Shown here: positions 16,538 to 24,807 of the stretch, piece by piece | How the letters are laid out: every line of letters starts with the position of its first letter | Numbering within the stretch: position 1 is the stretch's first letter | Assembly: GCA_947455605.1 (NCBI GenBank) | Contig: CANGOX010000007.1 | Location: forward strand, 1-64,000 | Length of the DNA: 64,000 bases | Direction: 5' to 3' | Source: Chitinophagaceae bacterium | GTDB taxonomy: Bacteria > Bacteroidota > Bacteroidia > Chitinophagales > Chitinophagaceae | Translations under genes and position numbers: made by a program | Notes under the pieces: generated by a model | Database searches by the model: none | Seen by the model: the letters and a program-made list of their open reading frames with translations, nothing else | Told to the model about the DNA's origin: nothing

Positions 16538-18688
16538 ATGTTATCACAACCAATCAGTGTGAGTTTCGATTTAGGCGGTGGCCGCGAGGTTTTCGTCGAA
16601 ACCGGAAAATTAGCCCGTCAGGCCGACGGCGCCGTAACTGTTCGCCAGGGCAATTGCGTCATTTTAGCTACCGTTGTAGCCAACAAAGACCCTAAAGAAG
16701 GGCAGGATTTCTTTCCTTTAAGCGTTGATTATCAAGAGAAATTTGCATCAGCCGGTCGTGTACCCGGCTCTTTCTTCAAGAGAGAAGCCAGGCTGAATGA
16801 CTATGAAATATTGACCAGCCGTTTGATCGACCGTGCACTCCGTCCTTTGTTCCCAGAAGATTATCTGTGCGATGTACAGGTATTGATCAGCCTGGTATCA
16901 AGCGATGCTGAGGTATTGCCCGATTCATTGGCTTGTTTAGCCGCTTCAGCTGCCTTGGCTGTATCGGATATTCCCATCAAAGAAATTATCAGTGAAGTAA
17001 GAATTGCCCGTGTAAACGGTACTTTCATCGTAAACCCAACCCGTTCTGAACTGAAAGCCTCTGATCTGGAATTCCTGATCGCTGCAACGGAGAAGAACCT
17101 GATGATGGTGGAAGGTGAAGCAAAAGAGTGTGATGAGTCTGAACTGATCAAAGCCTTACAACTGGCACACGATGCGATCCGCATCCAGATCAAAGCCCAG
17201 GCCGAACTGAGAGCCAAGAAAGGTGTTACCACCAAAAGAGATTACAAAAAACCTGCATCTGACGATGCTGTTATGGAAAAAGTGAACGCTTTTGCCAAAG
17301 ACAAGGTTTATGAAATATCCAGAAAAGGATCTTCAAAGAACGAGCGTTCTGAAGCATACAGTGCATTGAAAGATGAACTGATCGCCAGCCTCGGTGAAGA
17401 AGTGACCGATCTGGAAAAGAAATTAGCCAAAAAATACTATGAAGACCTGAAATGGGAAGTAGTAAGAAACATGATGATCGACGAAAGAGTACGCCTCGAT
17501 GGCCGTAAGCTGGACGAAGTTCGTCCACTGGCTATGGAAGTAGAGCCCCTGCCAACACCGCATGGTTCTGCATTGTTCACAAGAGGTGAAACTCAATCAC
17601 TTACAACGGTTACTTTCGGAACTAAATTAGATGAATTGCTGCTCGAGAGCGCTGCAAAATCAGAATATACCAAGTTCTTCCTCCATTATAACTTCCCGCC
17701 ATTCTCAACCGGTGAGGTGAAGATGATGCGTGGTGCAGGACGTAGAGAGATCGGTCACGGTAACCTGGCTATGCGCAGCTTAAAGCAGATGATGCCGGGC
17801 AGCGAGTATGCATACACGGTTCGTGTAGTGAGTGATATCCTGGAAAGTAATGGTTCTTCTTCTATGGCCACCGTTTGTGCCGGTTCGCTGGCGCTGATGG
17901 ATGCGGGTGTGCCTATCCGCAACCACGTAAGTGGTGTAGCCATGGGTTTAATTACCCGTGAAGATGGTAAATATGCGATCCTGACCGATATCTTGGGTGA
18001 TGAAGATCATCTGGGAGATATGGACTTCAAAGTAACCGGTACCCGCAATGGTATCTGTGGTGTACAGATGGATATCAAAGTAGATGGTTTGAGCATGGAT
18101 GTGATGATGGAAGCCCTCACACAAGCTAAAAAAGGACGTTTACATATCCTGGATGCGATGTATGAGTGCATGCCCGCCCCACGTGCAGAAGTTAAGCCAC
18201 ATGCTCCACGTATGATCAAACTGATCATCGACAAGGAATTCATTGGTGCAGTGATCGGACCAGGTGGTAAAGTGATCCAGGAGATCCAGCGCGAAACAGG
18301 TGCTACTGTAAATATTGAAGAAGTTGGCAATACCGGTGAAGTAAGTATCTTCTCTGCATCCAAAGAAAGCCTGGATAAGGCCGTAACCTGGATCAAGGGT
18401 ATTACAGCTACTCCGGAAGTAGGTGATGTATATGAAGGTCCTGTAAAAGGCATCAAAGAATTCGGTGCTTTTGTGGAGTTCATGCCGGGTAAACAAGGCT
18501 TATTGCACATTAGTGAGATCAGCTGGAAGCGCCTCGAAACCATGGACGGACTGTTTCAGGAAGGGGATATGGTGAAAGTGAAACTGGTAGGTGTAGATCC
18601 TAAGACCGGAAAATTCAAATTAAGCCGCAAGGCATTGATGCCAAAACCTGAGTTCAAACCAAGGGAAGGCGAAAATGCTGAAGGATAA
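16538..18688 (+). CDS. pnp: Polyribonucleotide nucleotidyltransferase (PNPase)
   Basis: A 716-residue 3'-5' phosphorolytic exoribonuclease of the RNA degradosome. Two RNase PH domains are seen (VSFDLGGGREVFVETGKLARQ... and RLDGRKLDEVRPLAMEVEPLP... with FFLHYNFPPFSTGEV). A KH domain follows (IGPGGKVIQEIQRETGATVNIEE), then a C-terminal S1 domain (GDVYEGPVKGIKEFGAFVEFMPGKQGLLHISEI). ATG 16538 is preferred over ATG 16454: the extra 28 residues are not family-like, and the hairpin after rpsO would lie close to that start. Confidence 0.96.
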   Translation: MLSQPISVSFDLGGGREVFVETGKLARQADGAVTVRQGNCVILATVVANKDPKEGQDFFPLSVDYQEKFASAGRVPGSFFKREARLNDYEILTSRLIDRALRPLFPEDYLCDVQVLISLVSSDAEVLPDSLACLAASAALAVSDIPIKEIISEVRIARVNGTFIVNPTRSELKASDLEFLIAATEKNLMMVEGEAKECDESELIKALQLAHDAIRIQIKAQAELRAKKGVTTKRDYKKPASDDAVMEKVNAFAKDKVYEISRKGSSKNERSEAYSALKDELIASLGEEVTDLEKKLAKKYYEDLKWEVVRNMMIDERVRLDGRKLDEVRPLAMEVEPLPTPHGSALFTRGETQSLTTVTFGTKLDELLLESAAKSEYTKFFLHYNFPPFSTGEVKMMRGAGRREIGHGNLAMRSLKQMMPGSEYAYTVRVVSDILESNGSSSMATVCAGSLALMDAGVPIRNHVSGVAMGLITREDGKYAILTDILGDEDHLGDMDFKVTGTRNGICGVQMDIKVDGLSMDVMMEALTQAKKGRLHILDAMYECMPAPRAEVKPHAPRMIKLIIDKEFIGAVIGPGGKVIQEIQRETGATVNIEEVGNTGEVSIFSASKESLDKAVTWIKGITATPEVGDVYEGPVKGIKEFGAFVEFMPGKQGLLHISEISWKRLETMDGLFQEGDMVKVKLVGVDPKTGKFKLSRKALMPKPEFKPREGENAEG

Positions 18689-18727
18689 AATAATAACCAT
18701 AACTGGTTAAAGTAGTTAAAAGGGTTA

Positions 18728-18768
18728 AAAAGGGTTAAAGTAGTTTCATTTACTACTTTAACCCTTTT
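18728..18768. terminator. Long hairpin in the pnp-prmA gap
   Basis: A 17-bp perfect stem, beginning AAAAGGGTTAAAGTAGT (18728-18744), pairs with 18752-18768 over a 7-nt loop and is followed by TTTT. It is built from repeats of the word GGTTAAA that fill the gap (18700-18790). It probably ends pnp transcription. Confidence 0.75.
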
Positions 18769-18805
18769 AACTTTTTTAACCCCATTTAACCCCATGTAAC
18801 CACCG

Positions 18806-19627
18806 ATGAGTAATTACTGCGAGATCTCGATACCTGCCCAACTGCCCATTCAGGAATTGCTGATTGCCGAATTGGCCCAGATAGGGTATGATGGATTTGA
18901 AGAATCTGAGATCTCTCTCAAAGCCTATATTACTGAGGAACAATTTGTGGCACCTGAATTAAATATTATATTGAATAAATACAATTTAAAATATTCAATA
19001 TCAATCATTAAGAAACAAAATTGGAATGAACTCTGGGAATCAAATTTTGAACCGGTGCAGGTTGACGATTTTGTAGGGATAAGGGCATCTTTCCATCCTT
19101 CATTCGCCAATGCGACCCATGAGATCGTGATCACGCCTAAAATGAGCTTTGGTACCGGGCACCATGCAACCACCTATTCGGTGATGCAATTGATGCGTGA
19201 ACTGGATTTCAGGGGTAAGACAGTATTTGACTTTGGCACCGGCACCGGCATTCTCGCCATCCTGGCTGAAAAGCTTGGGGCTACGAAACTTCTGGCAGTT
19301 GACAATGATGACTGGTGCATAGAAAATGCTTCAGAAAATATATCAATTAATGCTTGTAAATATATTGATATTCAGAAAGTTGACGGGTGTGAATTAAATT
19401 CTACATATCAGATCATATTGGCCAATATCAACAAGAATATCATCCTGGATAATATTGAGGCGCTGGCTGCCGGACTAGAAAAAGGAGGCGACCTGGTCCT
19501 GAGTGGGTTATTGATAGAGGATGAGGCCGATATCCGGGCTGCGTGTGAAGCGTTAAAACTGGTTCATAAAGCAACCGTTCAGCGGAACGCATGGATAGCC
19601 ATATGGTTTACAGGTGAAAACTTATGA
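18806..19627 (+). CDS. prmA: Ribosomal protein L11 methyltransferase
   Basis: An S-adenosylmethionine-dependent enzyme that trimethylates ribosomal protein L11. The 273-residue sequence has a typical N-terminal substrate-recognition domain. PKMSFGTGHHATTYSVMQLM comes before the SAM-binding VFDFGTGTGILAILAEKLGA (near residues 140-160), and the NPPY-type motif is replaced by the PrmA-style ILANINKNIILD. The C-terminus overlaps the longest reading frame of plsY, but the chosen plsY start is 71 bp downstream. Confidence 0.93.
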   Translation: MSNYCEISIPAQLPIQELLIAELAQIGYDGFEESEISLKAYITEEQFVAPELNIILNKYNLKYSISIIKKQNWNELWESNFEPVQVDDFVGIRASFHPSFANATHEIVITPKMSFGTGHHATTYSVMQLMRELDFRGKTVFDFGTGTGILAILAEKLGATKLLAVDNDDWCIENASENISINACKYIDIQKVDGCELNSTYQIILANINKNIILDNIEALAAGLEKGGDLVLSGLLIEDEADIRAACEALKLVHKATVQRNAWIAIWFTGENL

Positions 19628-19663
19628 TTTTTGGTTATTAAGAAATCATTATCTTCAATTTGT

Positions 19664-19671
19664 TATTTTTG
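19664..19671 (+). promoter_or_regulatory. TAnnTTTG -7 box for plsY
   Basis: TATTTTTG matches the -7 consensus and lies 27 bp before ATG 19698. It supports that start codon over ATG 19614, which lies upstream of the box and overlaps prmA. Confidence 0.55.
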
Positions 19672-19697
19672 TACCCCCAAACTTCAACCACCCCCTG

Positions 19698-20351
19698 ATG
19701 AACGAACTTTTGCTCATTCTATTAGCTTATTGTATCGGGTCAGTGCCTACAGCCGTGTGGATCAGTAAATCTCTTTTCGGAATTGATATTCGAGATTACG
19801 GCAGCGGTAATGCAGGCGCAACCAACACTTTTCGGGTTTTAGGCTCCAAATGGGGCACGATCGTAATGATGGTAGACATCCTGAAAGGGGTGATCGCAAC
19901 TTCTCTGTATATCTTACTTCCTTATTATTTAACCGACGAACTGCACCGCACTAACCTGATGATCGGCTTGGGACTGGCAGCGGTGATCGGGCATATTTTT
20001 CCTATCTGGGCCGGCTTTAAAGGCGGTAAAGGCGTGGCTACTTTATTGGGTATGGCGGTGGCCATTCAACCGATCGTAGCCGTTTGCTGTATCGGGGTTT
20101 TTCTGATCGTATTGTTCCTTACCCGTTTTGTATCCCTGAGTTCTATACTGGCAGGTGTATCTTTTATGGTATTCATCCTCTTCATCTTCAATGAAAAAGA
20201 AACCCTTTACCGCATCTTCGCAGTAATGGTGGCTTTGATGGTGGTTCTTACCCACCAGAAGAACATTGGAAGGATCCTGAAAGGAACGGAGAGCAAGATC
20301 CCCATCCTCAAACACCGCGACCGTCGCAGACGACGTCGCCAGGGGCAATAA
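19698..20351 (+). CDS. plsY: Glycerol-3-phosphate acyltransferase PlsY
   Basis: A membrane acyltransferase that moves the acyl group from acyl-phosphate to glycerol-3-phosphate, the first step of phospholipid synthesis. The 217-residue protein shows the PlsY signatures: LLAYCIGSVPTAVWISK, DIRDYGSGNAGATNTFRVLG and FKGGKGVATLLG, with at least five hydrophobic helices. ATG 19698 starts directly at the first helix. The C-terminus ends in a strongly basic tail of arginines that is not part of the core family. Confidence 0.92.
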   Translation: MNELLLILLAYCIGSVPTAVWISKSLFGIDIRDYGSGNAGATNTFRVLGSKWGTIVMMVDILKGVIATSLYILLPYYLTDELHRTNLMIGLGLAAVIGHIFPIWAGFKGGKGVATLLGMAVAIQPIVAVCCIGVFLIVLFLTRFVSLSSILAGVSFMVFILFIFNEKETLYRIFAVMVALMVVLTHQKNIGRILKGTESKIPILKHRDRRRRRRQGQ

Positions 20352-20477
20352 GATTCCAACGTTTTACGGTGCATTCCACAAGGGTTACCTGTTTTTCAGG
20401 GCAAATTCTCATGCAGATACTGCATTACATAAAGCGATTCAGTAATTTGCACTTTTATCATATACCAGATTTACATC

Positions 20478-21272
20478 ATGAGAATAATAGCCCTTGCCCT
20501 GATCCTTTCAGTGAGTTTGTTTGCCTGCGTTACCAATGCCATCACCGGCAGAAGCCAGCTAAGCCTGGTATCCGACGGAGAATTGCAGACAATGTCGTTA
20601 ACCCAGTACAAACAGTTTCTCTCTACCAATAAAGTAGTTACCACCGGTGTTAATGCAGAAATGAATAAAAGAGTGGGCGCAAATGTAGCAGCGGCCATTG
20701 CTAAATATTATGCCGATAAAGGCATTGCTAACAGCACGGTAAAATATGATTGGGAGTTCAATCTGGTAGATAGTAAAGAAGTAAATGCCTGGTGCATGCC
20801 CGGCGGGAAAGTTGTGGTATATACAGGTTTGTTACCCGTAACGCAGAATGAAACCGCTTTGGCCATCGTAATGGGACATGAAATTGCGCATGCTGTTTTG
20901 GGACATGGAAAGGAGCGGATGAGTCAGGAAATGGCTGCACAGGGTCTGGGAGCCATTGGTAATGCTGCACTGGGAACGGATACCAAATCGGTGAATATAT
21001 TCAACCAGGTATATGGATTGGGTGCTGAATACGGTGCCTTATTGCCAAACTCACGGAAAATGGAGCTGGAAGCGGATCACTTTGGGCTGATCTTCGCTGC
21101 TGCGGCAGGGTATGACCCGAGGCTGGCGGTTGATTTCTGGACAAGAATGTCTAATCTGGGAGGTGGCCAGAAGCCACCGGTTTTCCTGAGCGACCATCCC
21201 AGTGACGAACAACGCATCCAAAAGATAAGGGAATTGATGCCCGAGGCAATGCAGTACTATCGCCCTAAATAG
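20478..21272 (+). CDS. M48 family metallopeptidase, lipoprotein
   Basis: A 264-residue zinc protease anchored as a lipoprotein: the signal sequence ends at the lipobox LFAC (Cys at about residue 17). The catalytic HEIAH motif (HExxH) lies near residues 138-142, and the third zinc ligand is the Glu in MELEADHFGL near residue 200. The layout resembles BepA/LoiP-type periplasmic proteases that act on outer-membrane proteins, but the short length has no TPR domain. It stands alone. Confidence 0.9.
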   Translation: MRIIALALILSVSLFACVTNAITGRSQLSLVSDGELQTMSLTQYKQFLSTNKVVTTGVNAEMNKRVGANVAAAIAKYYADKGIANSTVKYDWEFNLVDSKEVNAWCMPGGKVVVYTGLLPVTQNETALAIVMGHEIAHAVLGHGKERMSQEMAAQGLGAIGNAALGTDTKSVNIFNQVYGLGAEYGALLPNSRKMELEADHFGLIFAAAAGYDPRLAVDFWTRMSNLGGGQKPPVFLSDHPSDEQRIQKIRELMPEAMQYYRPK

Positions 21273-21389
21273 TTGGTGAGGCAATTTGCGGAAACCTGCG
21301 TAGTTATTAGAAAAATTGAACATACCATGAGCTAAACCATTGATTTTCCTGTTAAATCGGGGCAAATCCTGCAAAATAGCCCTGATTTG

Positions 21390-21422
21390 TTTGCAAACTC
21401 TGGTAACAATTTTTTAACTTTG
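21390..21422 (+). promoter_or_regulatory. Two-part Bacteroidota promoter (TTTG-N21-TAACTTTG)
   Basis: TTTG at 21390-21393 and TAACTTTG at 21415-21422 match the -33 and -7 consensus with 21 bp between them. It lies 37 bp before the start of the YdeI/OmdA-like gene and supports ATG 21459, not the longer frame from 21387. Confidence 0.65.
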
Positions 21423-21458
21423 CCCTCCTTTATTACCCACCTAAATTTTCTTTTAGGC

Positions 21459-22127
21459 ATGTCAAATCCAACTTTGTTAGAAAAATTACAGTTGAAGGAT
21501 GAGAAGAACCTGTTGATTCAGGGGTTACCATCCTCCATCGAGAAGCAGTTTGCCAAGATCACGTACGCAAAGAACGTTACCCCCTTGCTGAAAAGCAAAA
21601 AAGTGGATTTCGCCCTTTTGTTCGCCCTTAGCCAGAATCAACTGAATAATGTACTCAATGAGGTTTTTCCGGCATTGCATGAAGACACCAAATTATGGGT
21701 GGCTTATCCAAAGACTGCCAGTAAGATCGTGAGTGACCTGAACCGGGATTGCAGCTGGGATCTGTTGACGCAGAAAGAATACGAATGTGTTCGCCAGGTG
21801 GCCCTTGACCATGTTTGGAGTGCTATGCGCTTTAAAAAACTGGACAAGATACCTAACCGTACCCGTGCTTTTGGCTCAGAAGTAATCACGAATGAGATCA
21901 ACGGGATCGATTTTGAAAAAAGACTGGTGGTACCCCCGGTAGAACTGAGTAAGTTCTTTACCAAGCATAAGGAAGCCCAGGAATTCTTCGTATCGCTTTC
22001 CTTTACCAACCAGAAAGAATATGTGAGCTGGATTGAAGGAGCCAAAAAAGAGGAAACCCGCAAACGCCGCCTCGAAACAGCCCTTGAAAAATTACTTGCA
22101 GGTAAAAAGAACCCTTCAGAAAAATAG
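21459..22127 (+). CDS. YdeI/OmdA-like domain protein
   Basis: A 222-residue cytoplasmic protein. The C-terminal half (RLVVPPVELSKFFTKHKEAQEFFVSLSFTNQKEYVSWIEGAKKEETRKRRLETALEKL in outline) is the bacteriocin-protection YdeI/OmpD-associated helical domain. The N-terminal half (IQGLPSSIEKQFAKITY...LWVAYPKTASKIVSDLNRD) resembles DUF3052-type segments. The function is unknown; the family name comes from a weak link to envelope stress. The next gene starts 3 bp after its stop, so the two form an operon. Confidence 0.72.
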   Translation: MSNPTLLEKLQLKDEKNLLIQGLPSSIEKQFAKITYAKNVTPLLKSKKVDFALLFALSQNQLNNVLNEVFPALHEDTKLWVAYPKTASKIVSDLNRDCSWDLLTQKEYECVRQVALDHVWSAMRFKKLDKIPNRTRAFGSEVITNEINGIDFEKRLVVPPVELSKFFTKHKEAQEFFVSLSFTNQKEYVSWIEGAKKEETRKRRLETALEKLLAGKKNPSEK

Positions 22128-22130
22128 AGA

Positions 22131-22658
22131 ATGAACCATATTAATATTGAGATCAAAGCAAAATGCTTCCACCCAGAAAAAGTGGAAGCATTTTTGCTTT
22201 CTAAAAATGCCCGCTTTATAGGGCTCGACCACCAGAAAGACACGTATTTCCATGTGCCCAAAGGCCGGTTGAAACTGCGCCAGGGTAATATTGAGAAAAC
22301 CCTGATCTACTACGAACGACCCGATCAGGAAGGTCCCAAGCAATCTGATTTCTCCCTCAGTCAGGTAGGTGATGGCCCGGCAACGGAGCAGGTGCTGGAA
22401 AAAGCCCTGGGTGTGAAAGTGGTGGTTGATAAATACCGTAAGATCTTCTTCATTGATAATATCAAATTCCATCTTGATGAAGTACCCGGACTGGGTTCCT
22501 TTGTAGAGATCGAAGCCGGCAACAAAACCGATCCTTCTCTAACCATTGAAACCTTACGTGACCAGTGCGATTTCTATATCAAGGCCTTTGAGATTTCAGA
22601 GGCAGATCTGATTCACAACAGTTATAGTGATATGCTTTTAGCAAAAAGATCTCTGTAA
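22131..22658 (+). CDS. CYTH domain protein (class IV adenylate cyclase-like)
   Basis: A 175-residue single CYTH domain. The N-terminal metal-binding strand reads NIEIKAK, where the ExExK signature has Asn in place of the first Glu. Other strands fit the tunnel fold: RLKLRQGNIEKTLIYYERPDQ, VVVDKYRKIFFIDNIKFHLDEVPGLGSFVEIEAG. Such proteins act on triphosphates (adenylate cyclase, thiamine triphosphatase or inorganic triphosphatase). Which one cannot be decided here, and cAMP synthesis is not demonstrated. It is translated just after the YdeI-like gene. Confidence 0.82.
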   Translation: MNHINIEIKAKCFHPEKVEAFLLSKNARFIGLDHQKDTYFHVPKGRLKLRQGNIEKTLIYYERPDQEGPKQSDFSLSQVGDGPATEQVLEKALGVKVVVDKYRKIFFIDNIKFHLDEVPGLGSFVEIEAGNKTDPSLTIETLRDQCDFYIKAFEISEADLIHNSYSDMLLAKRSL

Positions 22659-22767
22659 ACCGCTGTTCCTATATGTACTCTGTATTAAAAAACGAGCTTG
22701 ATGCTTCGTAGGTACCTGTTTTTTCAACACAGAGGACACATCGGAAAGGTGTTTACCAGAGAAAAGT

Positions 22768-22824
22768 AAAAGGGCATATAGAAAACTATCTGCCCTTTTT
22801 CTTGACCTATGATCCTATGTGTTT
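22768..22824. terminator. Terminator-like hairpin with the dispersed 40-bp repeat
   Basis: AAAAGGGCATATAG (22768-22781) pairs with CTATCTGCCCTTTT (22786-22799), one mismatch, over a 4-nt loop and followed by T. The right half (22785-22824) is homologous to the right arm of the GxxExxY cassette (34 of 40 bases). It lies between two convergent genes and probably terminates both. Confidence 0.8.
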
Positions 22825-22833
22825 TAAAAACGA

Positions 22834-24753
22834 CTACTTAAGCGTTTCATCCAGCCATTTATAGAATTCACGCTGCCATACTATGGCATTCTGTGCGCTT
22901 AACACCCAATGGTTCTCATCGGGGATATATAAGAAACGGCTTTTGATGCCTTTCAGTTGTGCTGCCTGGAAAGCCTGTTGTCCCTGTTCAATCGGTACAC
23001 GGTAATCGCGTCCGCCCTGTATGATCAGGATGGGGGTATTCCATTTGTCAACAAAATTGCTGGGTGATTGATCAAAGGATCGTTTGGCTACGGCATTATT
23101 CTTATCCCAATAGGGTCCGCCTTTTTCCCAGTTCTCAAAAAAGATCTCATCAGTGGTGCCATACATGCTTTTGAAATCGAATACACCATCATGGGAAATG
23201 AAAGTTTTGAAACGCCCTTCGTGCTGTCCTTCCAGTGCAAATACAGAGAAGCCACCAAAGCTGGCACCTACACAACCCAAACGGGTTTTATCAACAAAGG
23301 GTTCTTTGGATACAGCATCAATGGCGCTGAGATAATCTTTGATCACCTGTCCGCCCCAATCCTTGCTCACCTGCTCATTCCATTCGGTTCCGAAACCGGG
23401 CATACCTCTTCTGGCAGGTGCCACAACTATATATCCCTGTGATGCCATCAGCTGAAAATTCCAGCGGAAAGAATAAGATTGGGTAAGGGGTGATTGGGGG
23501 CCGCCCTGGCAATAGAGCAGGGTAGGGTATTTCTTACTTGCATCAAATCCCGGTGGATAGATCACCCAGACCAGCATTTGTTTTTTATCGGTAGTGGTTA
23601 CAAATCTTCTTTCTGTTCTTACCTTATTGATTTTTGCATACGCAGCATCATTTACATGGGTAAGCTGGATAAGTGCTCCGTTGGCAGGATCTAATTTATA
23701 CAATTCAGTTGCACGGTTCATATCATTGCGGGAAAGAAAGAGCTTGCCTTCTGCTTCACCTACAATGCCACTCACATCAAAATCGCCTTTGGTGATCTGT
23801 GTAATAACCGGGTCGGCTTTTGTACTTAGTGGGTTCGTTACTTTAAACAACTGTAAAGTGCCACTGACAGGAGCAATAAAGTAAATCAGGGATCCATCTT
23901 TACTCCAGCTGAAACTTTCTACATGTATCTCATCGCGTTTTGCAGTGAGGTTGATCTTTGTTTTCCCATCAGTTATAATGATATCCTGTTTATCGGCTTC
24001 ATATCCTTCACGCTTCATTTGTAACCAGGCCAATTGGCCATTGGTATTAAATGCCGGGTTCACATCATAACCCTTATTGTCTTCGGTAAGATTACGGGTA
24101 ACACCACTTTCTGCATCATACTCATACAGATCGGTATTGGTGCTGAGTGCATATTCGGTACCTGTTTTTTTCTTGGCAACATATACCAGGTGTTTGCCAT
24201 CGGGGTTCCATACATAATCTTCATCACCGCCAAATGGTTTCTGCGGACAATCGATAGGCTGGTTAAAAAGGATATCATTCCCTTTACTCAGATCAGGCTT
24301 ACCGTTAACTACCGGAGAAATAAAGATATGGTCGAACTTACCATCTTCCCAGGTATCCCAATGACGGTAATTGAGTGAATTGAAGATGTATACATTTGAT
24401 TTTTTCAGATCGGGATACATATCGGCACCGGTCACATTCATCACTTTCGTATTCTTTACACCGGCATAAAATTTCTTGTTGGAGGAGATCTTGGTATCCA
24501 CCAGAAAACTATCCGTGTTGGGAATCTCAAACGATTCACCACCACTGGTTGCCATTGCGTAGAGTTTGCGTTTGCTTTTGTTCGAATCTACGTTTGGTGT
24601 ACTAATAGAAAAGATCAGATATTGCTCATCAGTGGAAATTCCCACCCCGCTTACTCTTTCCAGTTTCCAGAGTTGTTCGGGGGTAAGATTGGTTTGAGCA
24701 TTTGTGTTGAGTAAAAATGAAGTGAAGCAAAGTAAAATGAGAAAGCGTTTCAT
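22834..24753 (-). CDS. Secreted S9 family acylaminoacyl-type peptidase
   Basis: A 639-residue exported serine peptidase. It has a signal peptide (MKRFLILLCFTSFLLNTNAQ), a beta-propeller region with TolB-like repeats (residues 30-390), and a C-terminal alpha/beta hydrolase. The nucleophile serine is in CVGASFGGFSVF, the Asp follows in IIQGGRDYRVP, and the His is in DENHWVL. It resembles DPP5/acylaminoacyl peptidases that trim dipeptides. It lies 54 bp downstream of the M20 gene on the same strand, so the two probably work together on peptides in the periplasm. Confidence 0.9.
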   Translation of the reverse strand: MKRFLILLCFTSFLLNTNAQTNLTPEQLWKLERVSGVGISTDEQYLIFSISTPNVDSNKSKRKLYAMATSGGESFEIPNTDSFLVDTKISSNKKFYAGVKNTKVMNVTGADMYPDLKKSNVYIFNSLNYRHWDTWEDGKFDHIFISPVVNGKPDLSKGNDILFNQPIDCPQKPFGGDEDYVWNPDGKHLVYVAKKKTGTEYALSTNTDLYEYDAESGVTRNLTEDNKGYDVNPAFNTNGQLAWLQMKREGYEADKQDIIITDGKTKINLTAKRDEIHVESFSWSKDGSLIYFIAPVSGTLQLFKVTNPLSTKADPVITQITKGDFDVSGIVGEAEGKLFLSRNDMNRATELYKLDPANGALIQLTHVNDAAYAKINKVRTERRFVTTTDKKQMLVWVIYPPGFDASKKYPTLLYCQGGPQSPLTQSYSFRWNFQLMASQGYIVVAPARRGMPGFGTEWNEQVSKDWGGQVIKDYLSAIDAVSKEPFVDKTRLGCVGASFGGFSVFALEGQHEGRFKTFISHDGVFDFKSMYGTTDEIFFENWEKGGPYWDKNNAVAKRSFDQSPSNFVDKWNTPILIIQGGRDYRVPIEQGQQAFQAAQLKGIKSRFLYIPDENHWVLSAQNAIVWQREFYKWLDETLK

Positions 24754-24807
24754 AAAATCAGGTTATGATGATAGAATGAGTGAATGATAGCATGATAGCA
24801 TGTTGTG

